Shown here piece by piece: positions 1-5,426 of a stretch of DNA of 5,426 nt. The stretch comes from an uncultured Litorilinea sp. (GTDB lineage Bacteria; Chloroflexota; Anaerolineae; Caldilineales; Caldilineaceae). The stretch lies in contig CAMPHP010000278.1 in NCBI GenBank assembly GCA_946885925.1, forward strand, positions 1 to 5,426, in the 5' to 3' direction. The notes beneath the pieces were generated by a model. The model was given only the letters and a program-made list of their open reading frames with translations, was not told the origin of the DNA and did not search any database. Positions within the stretch are counted from its first letter, which is position 1; each line of letters opens with the position of its first letter. The position numbers were made by a program, and so were the translations under genes.

Positions 1-1472
1 AAGGCATCGTTCTCGTCGGGAGGAGATTGCAGATCCATCACCCAGGGCTGCCCATCCGGCTTGAGCCAATTGCCACTACCATCGCGGCTAAAGCCATTCT
101 TGATCAGGAGTCGCTCGGCAACTTCGGGGTCAAATTTCCACCAGCCTGTGCCGAATACTTCTCTGGGAGTGCCCGGAACTTCATAACCTTGATCTTCGGC
201 CCATGCAGCAATCTGATCCGGCACTGTCGGGTCATAGGGCTGATACATGGTACCTGGTTCGATTTCGATTTCCAGAGCGGTTAGCCATTCTTCCATTGGG
301 TCAAGGTAGAGTTCGGTCAGGGCGGCGGTTGGCGGGATCGGAAGGGGTGTTACCTTAGCGACGCCACCGATATACTCGGTCTGCAACTCCACAATGTTCA
401 AGGCCAAGGCCAGTGCCCAACGCACGTCCTTGTTGGCGTAGATCGGGTCGGTCTCTTGGTTAAAGATAAAGTGGCGGGTGCTTACCTCGTTGGGGTAGGC
501 CCAGGGGAACTCGGTATACCAGGAGCGTGCTGTGGGTGTTGTATCGAGCACAGTCTCGAAGGCTTCAAAGTCTACATCAAAGAAGACATCGAGTTCGCCG
601 CGTGACATGGCAATGGCCTTCTTGGCACTCTCACCATAGAAGATCGTCAGCACATACTTTGGCCCTGGCTTGCCGGTGATGATGCCTGCGGGTGTCCGGT
701 CCCAATCATCACGGCGTGTATAGAGTTCCCAATAGCCATTAGGGTCGGTCTCTGTAACCGTGTACGCGCCTAACGTTACGGCGGGATTGTAAGTGTAGGT
801 TGCTAGGTCATCTACTGTCTCGAAGATATGCTTGGGCATCATGTAGACACCATTCCAGCGTGCTTCGAACATGCTATGAAAGCGGGGATTTGATTCCTTG
901 AGGTTGAACTGGACACTGAAATCGCCAGTTTTCTCAACAGAATCTAGGAACTGGGTGAGTTGCGTAGACCAACCATTTGCACTCAAGTCAGGGTTGGTGG
1001 CTAGCGTCTCTACCGTGTAGACCAGGTCATCTGCGGTGAACTGGACACCATCGCTCCAGTAGATGTTGTCGCGCAGATCGACGTTCATCTGGGTGAAGTC
1101 TTCGTTGTAGACCGGTTCCGAAATGGCAGCACCCATCAGCAACTCGCTCGTCTCTTGGTCGCGATACCAGAGTGTTTCCATCATGAGCGCATGGCGATGG
1201 GGATTGTGCGGCCCATTAACCCAAAAGTTATAGTTGTCGATCACGCTGTAACGGAAAATCTGGTCAGCTACAAAGAGTTCTTCGCGGGGTACATCAACCG
1301 GAAGTTGTGATTCACCTGCGGGGGCTGCTGGGTTGGCTACGGCAGGTGCGGCACCACCAGCACCTGCGCCAGATGTATCTCCCGCAGGTGGTGCCCCGGC
1401 ACAGGCAGCCATCACCAAGCTTAATACCAGCAGGATAGCAAGTACAATGCCTTGTTTCCGCGTTTTCTTCAT
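1..1472 (-). CDS. ABC transporter substrate-binding lipoprotein, family 5 (SBP_bac_5); 3' end beyond the window
   Basis: Extracytoplasmic binding protein of the peptide/nickel/oligosaccharide (DppA/OppA) class, which hands its ligand to an ABC permease. The frame is open from ATG at 1472 to the left edge, giving 490 residues; family members usually have about 520-620, so the C-terminus is missing. Residues 1-23 form a lipoprotein signal (MKKTRK, then a hydrophobic stretch) ending in VMAAC, with Cys24 as the lipidated residue. A Gly/Ala/Pro-rich linker covers about 25-55. Family hallmarks follow in order: IYWSDGVQFTADDLVYT (137-153), DVRWALALALN (349-359), and LLIKNGFSRDGSGNW with KPDGQPW (455-477). 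AGGAG lies 6 nt before the ATG. The gene lies downstream of the rhamnose mutarotase and isomerase genes, which suggests a sugar or oligosaccharide ligand rather than a peptide, but this is inference; sequence class alone does not fix the ligand. Family and localisation are secure. Confidence 0.93.
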   Translation of the reverse strand, partial: MKKTRKQGIVLAILLVLSLVMAACAGAPPAGDTSGAGAGGAAPAVANPAAPAGESQLPVDVPREELFVADQIFRYSVIDNYNFWVNGPHNPHRHALMMETLWYRDQETSELLMGAAISEPVYNEDFTQMNVDLRDNIYWSDGVQFTADDLVYTVETLATNPDLSANGWSTQLTQFLDSVEKTGDFSVQFNLKESNPRFHSMFEARWNGVYMMPKHIFETVDDLATYTYNPAVTLGAYTVTETDPNGYWELYTRRDDWDRTPAGIITGKPGPKYVLTIFYGESAKKAIAMSRGELDVFFDVDFEAFETVLDTTPTARSWYTEFPWAYPNEVSTRHFIFNQETDPIYANKDVRWALALALNIVELQTEYIGGVAKVTPLPIPPTAALTELYLDPMEEWLTALEIEIEPGTMYQPYDPTVPDQIAAWAEDQGYEVPGTPREVFGTGWWKFDPEVAERLLIKNGFSRDGSGNWLKPDGQPWVMDLQSPPDENDA

Positions 1473-1793
1473 TTTCCTCTCCTTTGGTTCCTTCTTGGGC
1501 TTCTTTATGACAGCGTGTGGAGGCGTTCGAGACGCTAGCGTTTAGAAACTACAGCTAGCTTCACTTCCACTGGTATTTTGGTCGAGAAGATCTTGTAATG
1601 GGGAGCTGATCTTGTCGCCGCACAGATTACCAACTGGAAGAGATGGTTTGCTGTTCGCACCAAATGGCATTCGTTTCGCTTGTTGACCTTTACGATAAAA
1701 TCGTTTGGATACAGGTACGCAATGGGCAGAGTGAAGCAGAACGAGGCATACAGCCCTGTTTGCTAACGCCCAACAACTATCACGCTTGGAGAT

Positions 1794-1817
1794 CGCGCCT
1801 TGCGATCACAAGGCGCG
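1794..1817. repeat. GC-rich perfect hairpin, 9-bp arms
   Basis: CGCGCCTTG (1794-1802) and CAAGGCGCG (1809-1817) are exact reverse complements around the 6-nt loop cgatca. Seven of the nine pairs are G-C, so an RNA or extruded DNA hairpin would be stable. No run of T follows on either strand, so it is not a typical intrinsic terminator. It could be a small intergenic repeat, a protein-binding site, or part of a structured leader. The role is unknown. Confidence 0.55.
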
Positions 1818-1953
1818 GTAGCCAATTCACAGATGCGGCCCTGCATCGAGCGACATATTGAAAAATGGACAATCCAGAGTTTCGGCTATTGAAGGCCGGA
1901 AAAAGGGAGCAACGGACCTACTACGCGCCTGGCTCTACCAGTTTGCCAGAACA

Positions 1954-2067
1954 TATCTCAAGAATACTTTTCATTTACAGAAGGATGCCTACGGAAAGGC
2001 GCACATCGCTCTGTGATTTCCCAGAGCAGAGAGACCCCTGCGGGGTGACAAACTCATTCTTGAGATA
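1954..2067. repeat. 114-bp element bounded by perfect 12-bp inverted repeats (MITE-like or remnant)
   Basis: TATCTCAAGAAT (1954-1965) is the exact reverse complement of ATTCTTGAGATA (2056-2067). The interior is itself structured: CTCTG (2009-2013) can pair with CAGAG (2022-2026), and ACCCC (2034-2038) with GGGGT (2042-2046) around TGC. No protein is encoded. This size and terminal symmetry are typical of miniature inverted-repeat elements or intergenic repeat units, but no target-site duplication is evident next to the arms and only one copy lies in the window. Alternatively it is a stem closing a structured RNA. The inverted repeat is certain; its nature is inferred. Confidence 0.45.
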
Positions 2068-2208
2068 ACTTGTAGACAAACTGAATAGGACAAGAACATC
2101 ACCGCTAAATTGCAGCAATGTGAAACACCAAAGAGGTTTCGAAGGCAATCCAAACGTAATTGGTAAGCATATTTGGCATATCGCAACAGTTACAAAAGCT
2201 AGGGAGTA

Positions 2209-2221
2209 CGTAACGGTTACG
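2209..2221. promoter_or_regulatory. Palindromic candidate operator at the start site of the leftward promoter
   Basis: CGTAACGGTTACG is a perfect palindrome with 6-bp arms around a central G. It begins about 10 nt downstream of the -10 box at 2231-2236 and so covers roughly +3 to +15 of the predicted transcript, a usual place for a repressor site. A near copy of one side, AACAGTTAC (2185-2193), matches AACGGTTAC (2212-2220) at 8 of 9 positions, 27 bp away. The binding protein cannot be named, and no regulator gene is in the window. Confidence 0.4.
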
Positions 2222-2230
2222 ATTGATCCA

Positions 2231-2259
2231 ACTATAGCATAGCGAAAATGATACGTCAA
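2231..2259 (-). promoter_or_regulatory. Sigma70-type promoter, TTGACG-17-TATAGT, reading left
   Basis: On the minus strand the -35 box TTGACG (2259-2254) and the -10 box TATAGT (2236-2231) each match the consensus at 5 of 6 positions and are separated by the ideal 17 bp. Transcription would start near 2224. The first supported gene downstream is the binding-protein lipoprotein at 1472, about 750 nt away, so this may be its promoter with an unusually long leader, or the start of an unrecognised non-coding RNA. The motif is clear; activity is inferred. Confidence 0.5.
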
Positions 2260-2320
2260 CTGCGTTTTCGTGGCCCGCAAGGGCTTCCCGAAAGCCACAT
2301 GTTTCGCACGATTAAATGTT

Positions 2321-2401
2321 TGTCAGTCCGAACGAATGTGAGGAATCCCCTTGGTTGTGCCAGCGCGAGCAGAAGGGGATTCCTCCTGCGTCGGAATGAC
2401 A
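2321..2401. repeat. 81-bp REP-like imperfect palindrome after the isomerase gene
   Basis: The core has perfect 13-bp arms, GAGGAATCCCCTT (2340-2352) and AAGGGGATTCCTC (2373-2385), around a 20-nt loop. The outer ends are also matched: TGTCAGTCCGA (2321-2331) against TCGGAATGACA (2391-2401), one mismatch in 11. The joining segments are unequal, so the whole is an imperfect hairpin. It starts about 30 nt after the isomerase stop codon, the usual place for REP-type units that protect mRNA 3' ends or dampen readthrough. There is no T-run after the stem on either strand, so it is not a classical intrinsic terminator. Confidence 0.65.
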
Positions 2402-2431
2402 GCCATTCTGACGGGGTGCAGGTAAGTCGGC

Positions 2432-3853
2432 CTATGCGGCGATCTGGGCAAACGCAAGTCCTTGCAAACGAGCAAACTTGCGTAGGACGGGCGCAAGATG
2501 GCCGATACCGAGCGCGCAATGGTGAGTGGGCGCTTCGGCACACCATGCATCTACAAACTCGGCAGGGGGGAGATTGAAGCGGATACGGCTGTTGGTGTTG
2601 CCGATCTGAAGGATGGGGCCAGGAATTGATTCTCCTTCGGATGCTAGAAATTTGAGTTGGCCGTTGCGAGTTTGGGTACAGCCAAAGATTGTGATGGGGC
2701 CATGTTTGACGCTGAACTCGACTGAGATACCGGAGCCGGACTTGCCGTGGTAGAGACCCAGCCCGCGCAGCAACGGCTTGTGATCGCTAATCGCAATATG
2801 ACCTGGCCCATCATGGCCCATGAGTACAAACGCTTCATTGAAGTCCATTGCGTAGAACTCAGTGAAGGAGCCGCCAGCGCCGAGAACATCCATCACCTTC
2901 ATAGCAACTGCGTTTTTGAGATCGCCTTCACCTGAGGCAGGAATACCGCGTGCGGTGAGCAACGTGTTACCCAAGATTAAGCCCGCACCCAGCCTTTCGT
3001 ATTCACTTTCGGGAGCGCCACGATAATAATAGGCTAGTGCGTCCAAATCATAGTCGCTCACCATGCGATCCAGCCCGGCAGCAACTTTGCAGGCCCAACG
3101 TAGATCTTCCTCATTGGCGCTCGAATCCACCGTGAAGACGTTATGGGTTTCTTCCAACTTGGCTGCAATTTCCTGGTCAGTGACGGCTTGGACGCGCTCG
3201 GCAAGATCATCTATCTCAAGCACCTCGACGTGCAAGCCCAACTGGGCATGATGTTGGGTAAAGTCAGAGTACATGTCGAGCATACCCGGATAGGTAAGGC
3301 CCAAGAAGCCAAAGCGTGCGCCGTGCAGAGATCGCGTTGCAGTGGCCGCGCGGCACCACTCACCTAGCTCGCGCCAGACGCGCTCGTCGTTGAAGAGTTG
3401 CCCGGAAATGACCTGGTATTCAACCCCAGCGCGGTGAAAGGCATTGGCGAGTTCGGGGGCGCAACAGGCGGAGCAATTTGCTAGCCATTCGCCTGTGTCT
3501 GTGTTGGGATAATCCAACGCGGCGGTGGGCTGGAGGTTGAGGATGAGGACCGGGACTTTGGCTTGCTGGACAATGGGTAACACTTGCGAGCTGGTCGCAT
3601 AGGTGGCGGTGTGGCAGATGAGGAAATCAACCTGTTCACCAGCAAGGCGGCTCCCCGCGGCGTAGGCGGCTTGAGGTGTGTCAACCAGACCCAGCCCCAC
3701 CACCTCAGCGGTGCCCTCCAGTTGATCCACCACATGTTGATAGTACCCTTCCAGGCGCTCCTTCAGACCGGGGAATTGAGGCCAGTAGGCGGCGAGGCCA
3801 ATCGCAAAAAGACCGATGCGAGCTTTGGGATAGGCGCGGGCGTAAATGTCCAT
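2432..3853 (-). CDS. L-arabinose/L-fucose isomerase-family sugar isomerase
   Basis: Cytoplasmic, metal-dependent aldose-ketose isomerase of 473 residues (E. coli AraA has 500). The C-terminal half aligns by eye with AraA: GEGD at 308-311, SFTEFYAMDF at 329-338, GHDGP at 346-350 and THH at 443-445. The expected metal ligands, equivalent to AraA Glu306, Glu333, His350 and His450, are therefore Glu309, Glu332, His347 and His445, with comparable spacing. The N-terminal half holds the sugar-isomerase alpha/beta domains (LNLQPTAALDYP at 105-116). Where AraA has a His-Gly motif, this protein has NCSACC (126-131). AGGAG lies 6 nt before the ATG. The gene is 70 nt downstream of rhaM with no terminator between, so the two are probably co-transcribed. 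That pairing favours a 6-deoxy sugar (L-rhamnose or L-fucose) over L-arabinose as substrate, but this is inferred. Family assignment is firm; no gene symbol is given because the substrate is unknown. Confidence 0.9.
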   Translation of the reverse strand: MDIYARAYPKARIGLFAIGLAAYWPQFPGLKERLEGYYQHVVDQLEGTAEVVGLGLVDTPQAAYAAGSRLAGEQVDFLICHTATYATSSQVLPIVQQAKVPVLILNLQPTAALDYPNTDTGEWLANCSACCAPELANAFHRAGVEYQVISGQLFNDERVWRELGEWCRAATATRSLHGARFGFLGLTYPGMLDMYSDFTQHHAQLGLHVEVLEIDDLAERVQAVTDQEIAAKLEETHNVFTVDSSANEEDLRWACKVAAGLDRMVSDYDLDALAYYYRGAPESEYERLGAGLILGNTLLTARGIPASGEGDLKNAVAMKVMDVLGAGGSFTEFYAMDFNEAFVLMGHDGPGHIAISDHKPLLRGLGLYHGKSGSGISVEFSVKHGPITIFGCTQTRNGQLKFLASEGESIPGPILQIGNTNSRIRFNLPPAEFVDAWCAEAPTHHCALGIGHLAPVLRKFARLQGLAFAQIAA

Positions 3854-3923
3854 CGGATGCTCCTGGAAGGTGGGTGATGGCGAAAAGGGCTAAAAGATAG
3901 ATAGCGTGGTTGGGTGTGCTCTG

Positions 3924-4244
3924 CTAGTCGAGATGAAAGACCTCTTCGAGAATGCGCATGCTCCGATCCGGTTGGCTACCTTCTAGCTTCTCAAAGAACG
4001 GGGCCATGTCAGCTTGCCATCGTGCGTTGACCTCACTTTTGGACATGGCTGCGCGCGCGGCTTCGAGATCTTCGGTTTCGAAATAGCCAACCAACAAACC
4101 GTCTCCGCGCAGAAACAGTGAGTAATTGCGCCAGCCTGCATCGCTTAAGGCTTGCAGCATTTCGGGCCAAACCGCGGCATGGCGTGCCTTATATTCTTCG
4201 ATACGATCCTGTTTGACCCTGAGCAAAAAACAATGACGTTGCAT
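3924..4244 (-). CDS. rhaM: L-rhamnose mutarotase (DUF718/YiiL family)
   Basis: Small cytoplasmic enzyme that interconverts the alpha and beta anomers of L-rhamnopyranose, supplying the form used by the isomerase. At 106 residues it matches the usual length (E. coli RhaM about 104). It follows the E. coli protein throughout: EEYKARHAAVWPEM at 16-29 contains the catalytic His22 and active-site Tyr18 at the same positions, RNYSLFL at 39-45, RW at 75-76, and LEEVFHLD at the C-terminus. The second Trp of the E. coli RWW motif is Gln77 here. The frame is open upstream to an ATG at 4430, but those 62 extra codons resemble nothing in the family, so the ATG at 4244 is preferred; GGAG lies 9 nt before it. 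It is the first gene of a likely two-gene unit with the isomerase. A related 6-deoxy sugar such as L-fucose remains possible as substrate. Confidence 0.93.
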   Translation of the reverse strand: MQRHCFLLRVKQDRIEEYKARHAAVWPEMLQALSDAGWRNYSLFLRGDGLLVGYFETEDLEAARAAMSKSEVNARWQADMAPFFEKLEGSQPDRSMRILEEVFHLD

Positions 4245-4420
4245 AACGAATGGCTCCAATTCAGGTGGAACGGGTGCGTCGCAGATGGGCGTCACCTCGT
4301 TGTATGTAGATGGTTTATTTAGATGTTGAGGTACAGCTAGTATAACGATACGAACAGGTGTGGGTAGGAAGAGAATCAGGTTGGCACAGGTGGCAATGGT
4401 GCACACCGCGTGACCGCGCC

Positions 4421-4450
4421 AATGTAGCATGAATGGGCGGTCTTGGTCAA
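4421..4450 (-). promoter_or_regulatory. Candidate promoter for rhaM and isomerase, TTGACC-18-TACATT
   Basis: On the minus strand, TTGACC (4450-4445; 5 of 6 matches) and TACATT (4426-4421; 4 of 6) are 18 bp apart, in the 234-bp gap between the Uma2 gene and rhaM. Transcription would start near 4414, leaving a leader of about 170 nt. A good isolated -10-like box, TATACT, lies nearer the gene at 4344-4339, next to the small inverted repeat GTATAACGATAC (4340-4351), but it lacks a matching -35 box. Either could be used. Confidence 0.3.
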
Positions 4451-4478
4451 CGATGGGGCTGTGAAAGTAGAAATGAAG

Positions 4479-5336
4479 CTACTCGGGACTGATCTTGAGT
4501 TGGTCAGCGATTGATTGCGCGCGGCGGGCCGCTTCGGCCTGGGCGGCGATGGAAGGATCGTCATCGTCAGTCGGGATAGGGAAGGGTTTGCCTGTACGCA
4601 TATCACCGAGTTGGAAACTCTGACCATCCGGACTAACTGTGAGCCAGAGGCGGCAGGAAGGGCTTTCCCAACGACCATTACTTTGGGCAGAAATGGGGGT
4701 GTAGCGTCCATCTTGTAGCTGAAAGCCCAAGATAGTGTAATTGAGCTGCTCCTGATCGGGACGGAGACCAGTGTCGATAATCCAGTATTCCGGCACGCCC
4801 GCACGGGCATAAAGGCTGCGTTTTGTTTCCAAATCATAGGTTGCCAGTAGAGGCGATGTTACTTCAAAGATGGCTCGTATAGAGACCTGTCCGGCATCTT
4901 GCGCCATTGCCTCTTCGGCGGCTCTTTCTGTGTTCAAATCAAGGATAGGCCGGTGACGTTGGGGTTCGCTGAGATGGTTGACCAATACGAGATCGGGCAT
5001 GGGCTGGGCCAGCGAGGCGTCTGTCCAAATCATCTTTGGTTTGATATGTACGCTGACGGTTGGGCTGTAGCGATAGTGGTGTTGCAGCATACTTGCCAGG
5101 ATACGCACAGCGCGATCATGGACTTCGCCGTGAAAGAACTCGTCATCCACGCGGGGGTCCATATAGTCGTCGCCCGTTAGCTCATAGCTTTGATAGGCAG
5201 GTTGGCCGTTGTCATTAAAATAAAAGAGACGGCGTTGACCCACGATGGGGGTGCCTGATCGGGTGGTGGCGTTTGGTTCTGTCGTTGAATCGCTCATGGC
5301 GTCCTCATCTGTCTTCTCGGTTTGTTTGGTATACAC
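4479..5336 (-). CDS. Uma2-family (DUF820) putative restriction-endonuclease-fold protein
   Basis: Member of the Uma2/DUF820 family, which has a PD-(D/E)XK nuclease-like fold and whose cellular role is mostly unknown; such genes are common and multicopy in Chloroflexota and Cyanobacteria. The 285 residues carry the family core in order: PDLVLV (114-119, Asp115), FEVTSP (157-162, Glu158), the D-x3-K pair Asp168/Lys172, and YARAGVPEYWIID (176-188). All expected acidic and Lys catalytic positions are present, so the fold looks intact. An Ala/Glu/Arg-rich helix with coiled-coil character closes the protein (about 263-280) after a run of Asp (257-260). The start chosen is GTG at 5336, which has GAGGAAGG 6 nt upstream; ATG at 5297 (residue 14) is an alternative with GAGGA 4 nt upstream. 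No methylase or second restriction subunit is adjacent. A functional link to the downstream sugar genes is not apparent. Confidence 0.88.
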   Translation of the reverse strand: MYTKQTEKTDEDAMSDSTTEPNATTRSGTPIVGQRRLFYFNDNGQPAYQSYELTGDDYMDPRVDDEFFHGEVHDRAVRILASMLQHHYRYSPTVSVHIKPKMIWTDASLAQPMPDLVLVNHLSEPQRHRPILDLNTERAAEEAMAQDAGQVSIRAIFEVTSPLLATYDLETKRSLYARAGVPEYWIIDTGLRPDQEQLNYTILGFQLQDGRYTPISAQSNGRWESPSCRLWLTVSPDGQSFQLGDMRTGKPFPIPTDDDDPSIAAQAEAARRAQSIADQLKISPE

Positions 5337-5340
5337 AGAA

Positions 5341-5366
5341 ACCTTCCTCAGAACTCGAAGGAAGGT
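5341..5366 (-). promoter_or_regulatory. Leader hairpin covering the Uma2 ribosome binding site
   Basis: ACCTTCCT and AGGAAGGT are exact reverse complements with 8-bp arms (5341-5348 and 5359-5366) and a 10-nt loop. In the minus-strand transcript the 3' arm is the Shine-Dalgarno sequence just before the GTG at 5336, and the 5' arm is an anti-Shine-Dalgarno. Folding would block ribosome access, so the hairpin may set low or conditional translation and could make the internal ATG at 5297 the main start. The pairing is seen directly; the regulatory role is inferred. Confidence 0.5.
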
Positions 5367-5395
5367 AGCGGACTAACCGGTTTGTTCCTGGAAAG

Positions 5396-5423
5396 ATTGT
5401 AGCGTAGGTAGTGCCTGGATCAA
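5396..5423 (-). promoter_or_regulatory. Candidate promoter for the Uma2 gene, TTGATC-16-TACAAT
   Basis: On the minus strand, TTGATC (5423-5418; 4 of 6) and TACAAT (5401-5396; 5 of 6) are 16 bp apart. The start would fall near 5389, giving a leader of about 50 nt that contains the hairpin over the ribosome binding site. The 8-bp palindrome AACCGGTT (5375-5382) lies just after the predicted start and has the central CG of LacI-type operators, though it is too short to assign. Confidence 0.4.
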
Positions 5424-5426
5424 GAA

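Larger units (their letters stand above)
1473..2431. other. 959-bp intergenic region without a convincing gene, rich in palindromes
   Basis: No reading frame here on either strand has both a plausible ribosome binding site and a recognisable protein. The region separates the isomerase gene from the binding-protein gene. From right to left it holds a REP-like palindrome, a leftward promoter with a palindrome at the start site, an element bounded by 12-bp inverted repeats, and a GC-rich hairpin; these are listed separately. Smaller symmetric sites are ACGATAAAATCGT at 1692-1704 and the perfect 10-bp palindrome ACGCTAGCGT at 1532-1541, which lies about 60 nt before the lipoprotein start codon. 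The stretch 1561-1680 shows nothing I can name. If the promoter at 2231-2259 serves the lipoprotein gene, most of this region is its 5' leader. Confidence 0.7.

Noticed and set aside
1684..1711. TTGACC followed by a TGGATA-like box as a plus-strand promoter
   Set aside because: The -10 match is only 2 of 6 and no plus-strand gene follows.
1762..1776. GCTAACGCCCAACAA resembling one end of an integron attC site
   Set aside because: No complementary GTTRRRY end is found within a suitable distance, and there is no integrase or cassette gene.
1643..1861. 72-residue reading frame on the plus strand
   Set aside because: The purine-rich stretch before the ATG is only about 2 nt away, the product resembles no family, and it runs through the GC-rich hairpin at 1794-1817.
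1975..2298. 107-residue hydrophobic reading frame on the minus strand
   Set aside because: It starts upstream of the -35 box of the best promoter, has no ribosome binding site, and crosses the 12-bp inverted-repeat arm at 2056-2067 and the palindrome at 2209-2221. It is probably chance.
2340..2385. Core hairpin of the REP-like unit as an intrinsic terminator for the isomerase
   Set aside because: The loop is 20 nt and no run of T follows the stem on the minus strand, so an ordinary rho-independent terminator is not supported.
4245..4430. 62-codon in-frame N-terminal extension of the mutarotase, starting at ATG 4430
   Set aside because: RhaM proteins are about 104-106 residues, and the start at 4244 puts the catalytic His at residue 22 exactly as in E. 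coli. The extension resembles nothing in the family, and candidate promoter boxes lie within or next to it.
4376..4837. 153-residue minus-strand frame overlapping the Uma2 gene
   Set aside because: It overlaps the Uma2 coding sequence in another frame and shows no family motif, while the Uma2 frame has all its conserved residues.

Overview
The window looks like chromosomal DNA from a free-living bacterium, most plausibly a member of the Chloroflexota. This is an inference from three things: a family 5 solute-binding lipoprotein with a Gly/Ala/Pro-rich linker, a stand-alone Uma2-family nuclease-like gene, and short intergenic palindromes of the GTCATTCCG type. Base composition is moderate, close to half G+C by eye. 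No phage, plasmid, CRISPR, rRNA or tRNA feature was seen.

All four supported genes are on the minus strand, so transcription runs from right to left. From the right edge: a possible promoter, then an 8-bp-stem hairpin that covers the ribosome binding site of a Uma2-family (DUF820) protein (5336-4479). A 234-bp gap with a candidate promoter follows. Then come an L-rhamnose mutarotase, RhaM (4244-3924), and 70 bp later an L-arabinose/L-fucose isomerase-family enzyme (3853-2432). A long stretch without a convincing gene (2431-1473) follows. Last is the start of a family 5 ABC-transporter substrate-binding lipoprotein (1472 to beyond the left edge; 490 residues visible, C-terminus missing).

The mutarotase, isomerase and binding protein fit a deoxy-sugar uptake and catabolism locus. 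The binding protein would deliver a sugar or oligosaccharide to a permease probably encoded beyond the left edge. RhaM would interconvert the anomers of L-rhamnose or a related 6-deoxy sugar, and the isomerase would convert the aldose to a ketose. The isomerase has the metal-ligand pattern of AraA (Glu, Glu, His, His) but belongs neither to RhaA nor to the RhaI type, so its substrate is open. The Uma2 gene has no visible functional tie to the sugar genes.

The 959-bp gene-free region is the most structured part. It holds an 81-bp REP-like palindrome just after the isomerase, a good sigma70-type promoter pointing left with a 13-bp palindrome at its start site, a 114-bp element bounded by perfect 12-bp inverted repeats, a 9-bp GC-rich hairpin, and smaller palindromes near the lipoprotein gene. 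I found no clearly new multi-gene system here. The points worth following are the isomerase substrate, the promoter/operator with a leader of about 750 nt, the small inverted-repeat element, and the hairpin over the Uma2 ribosome binding site.
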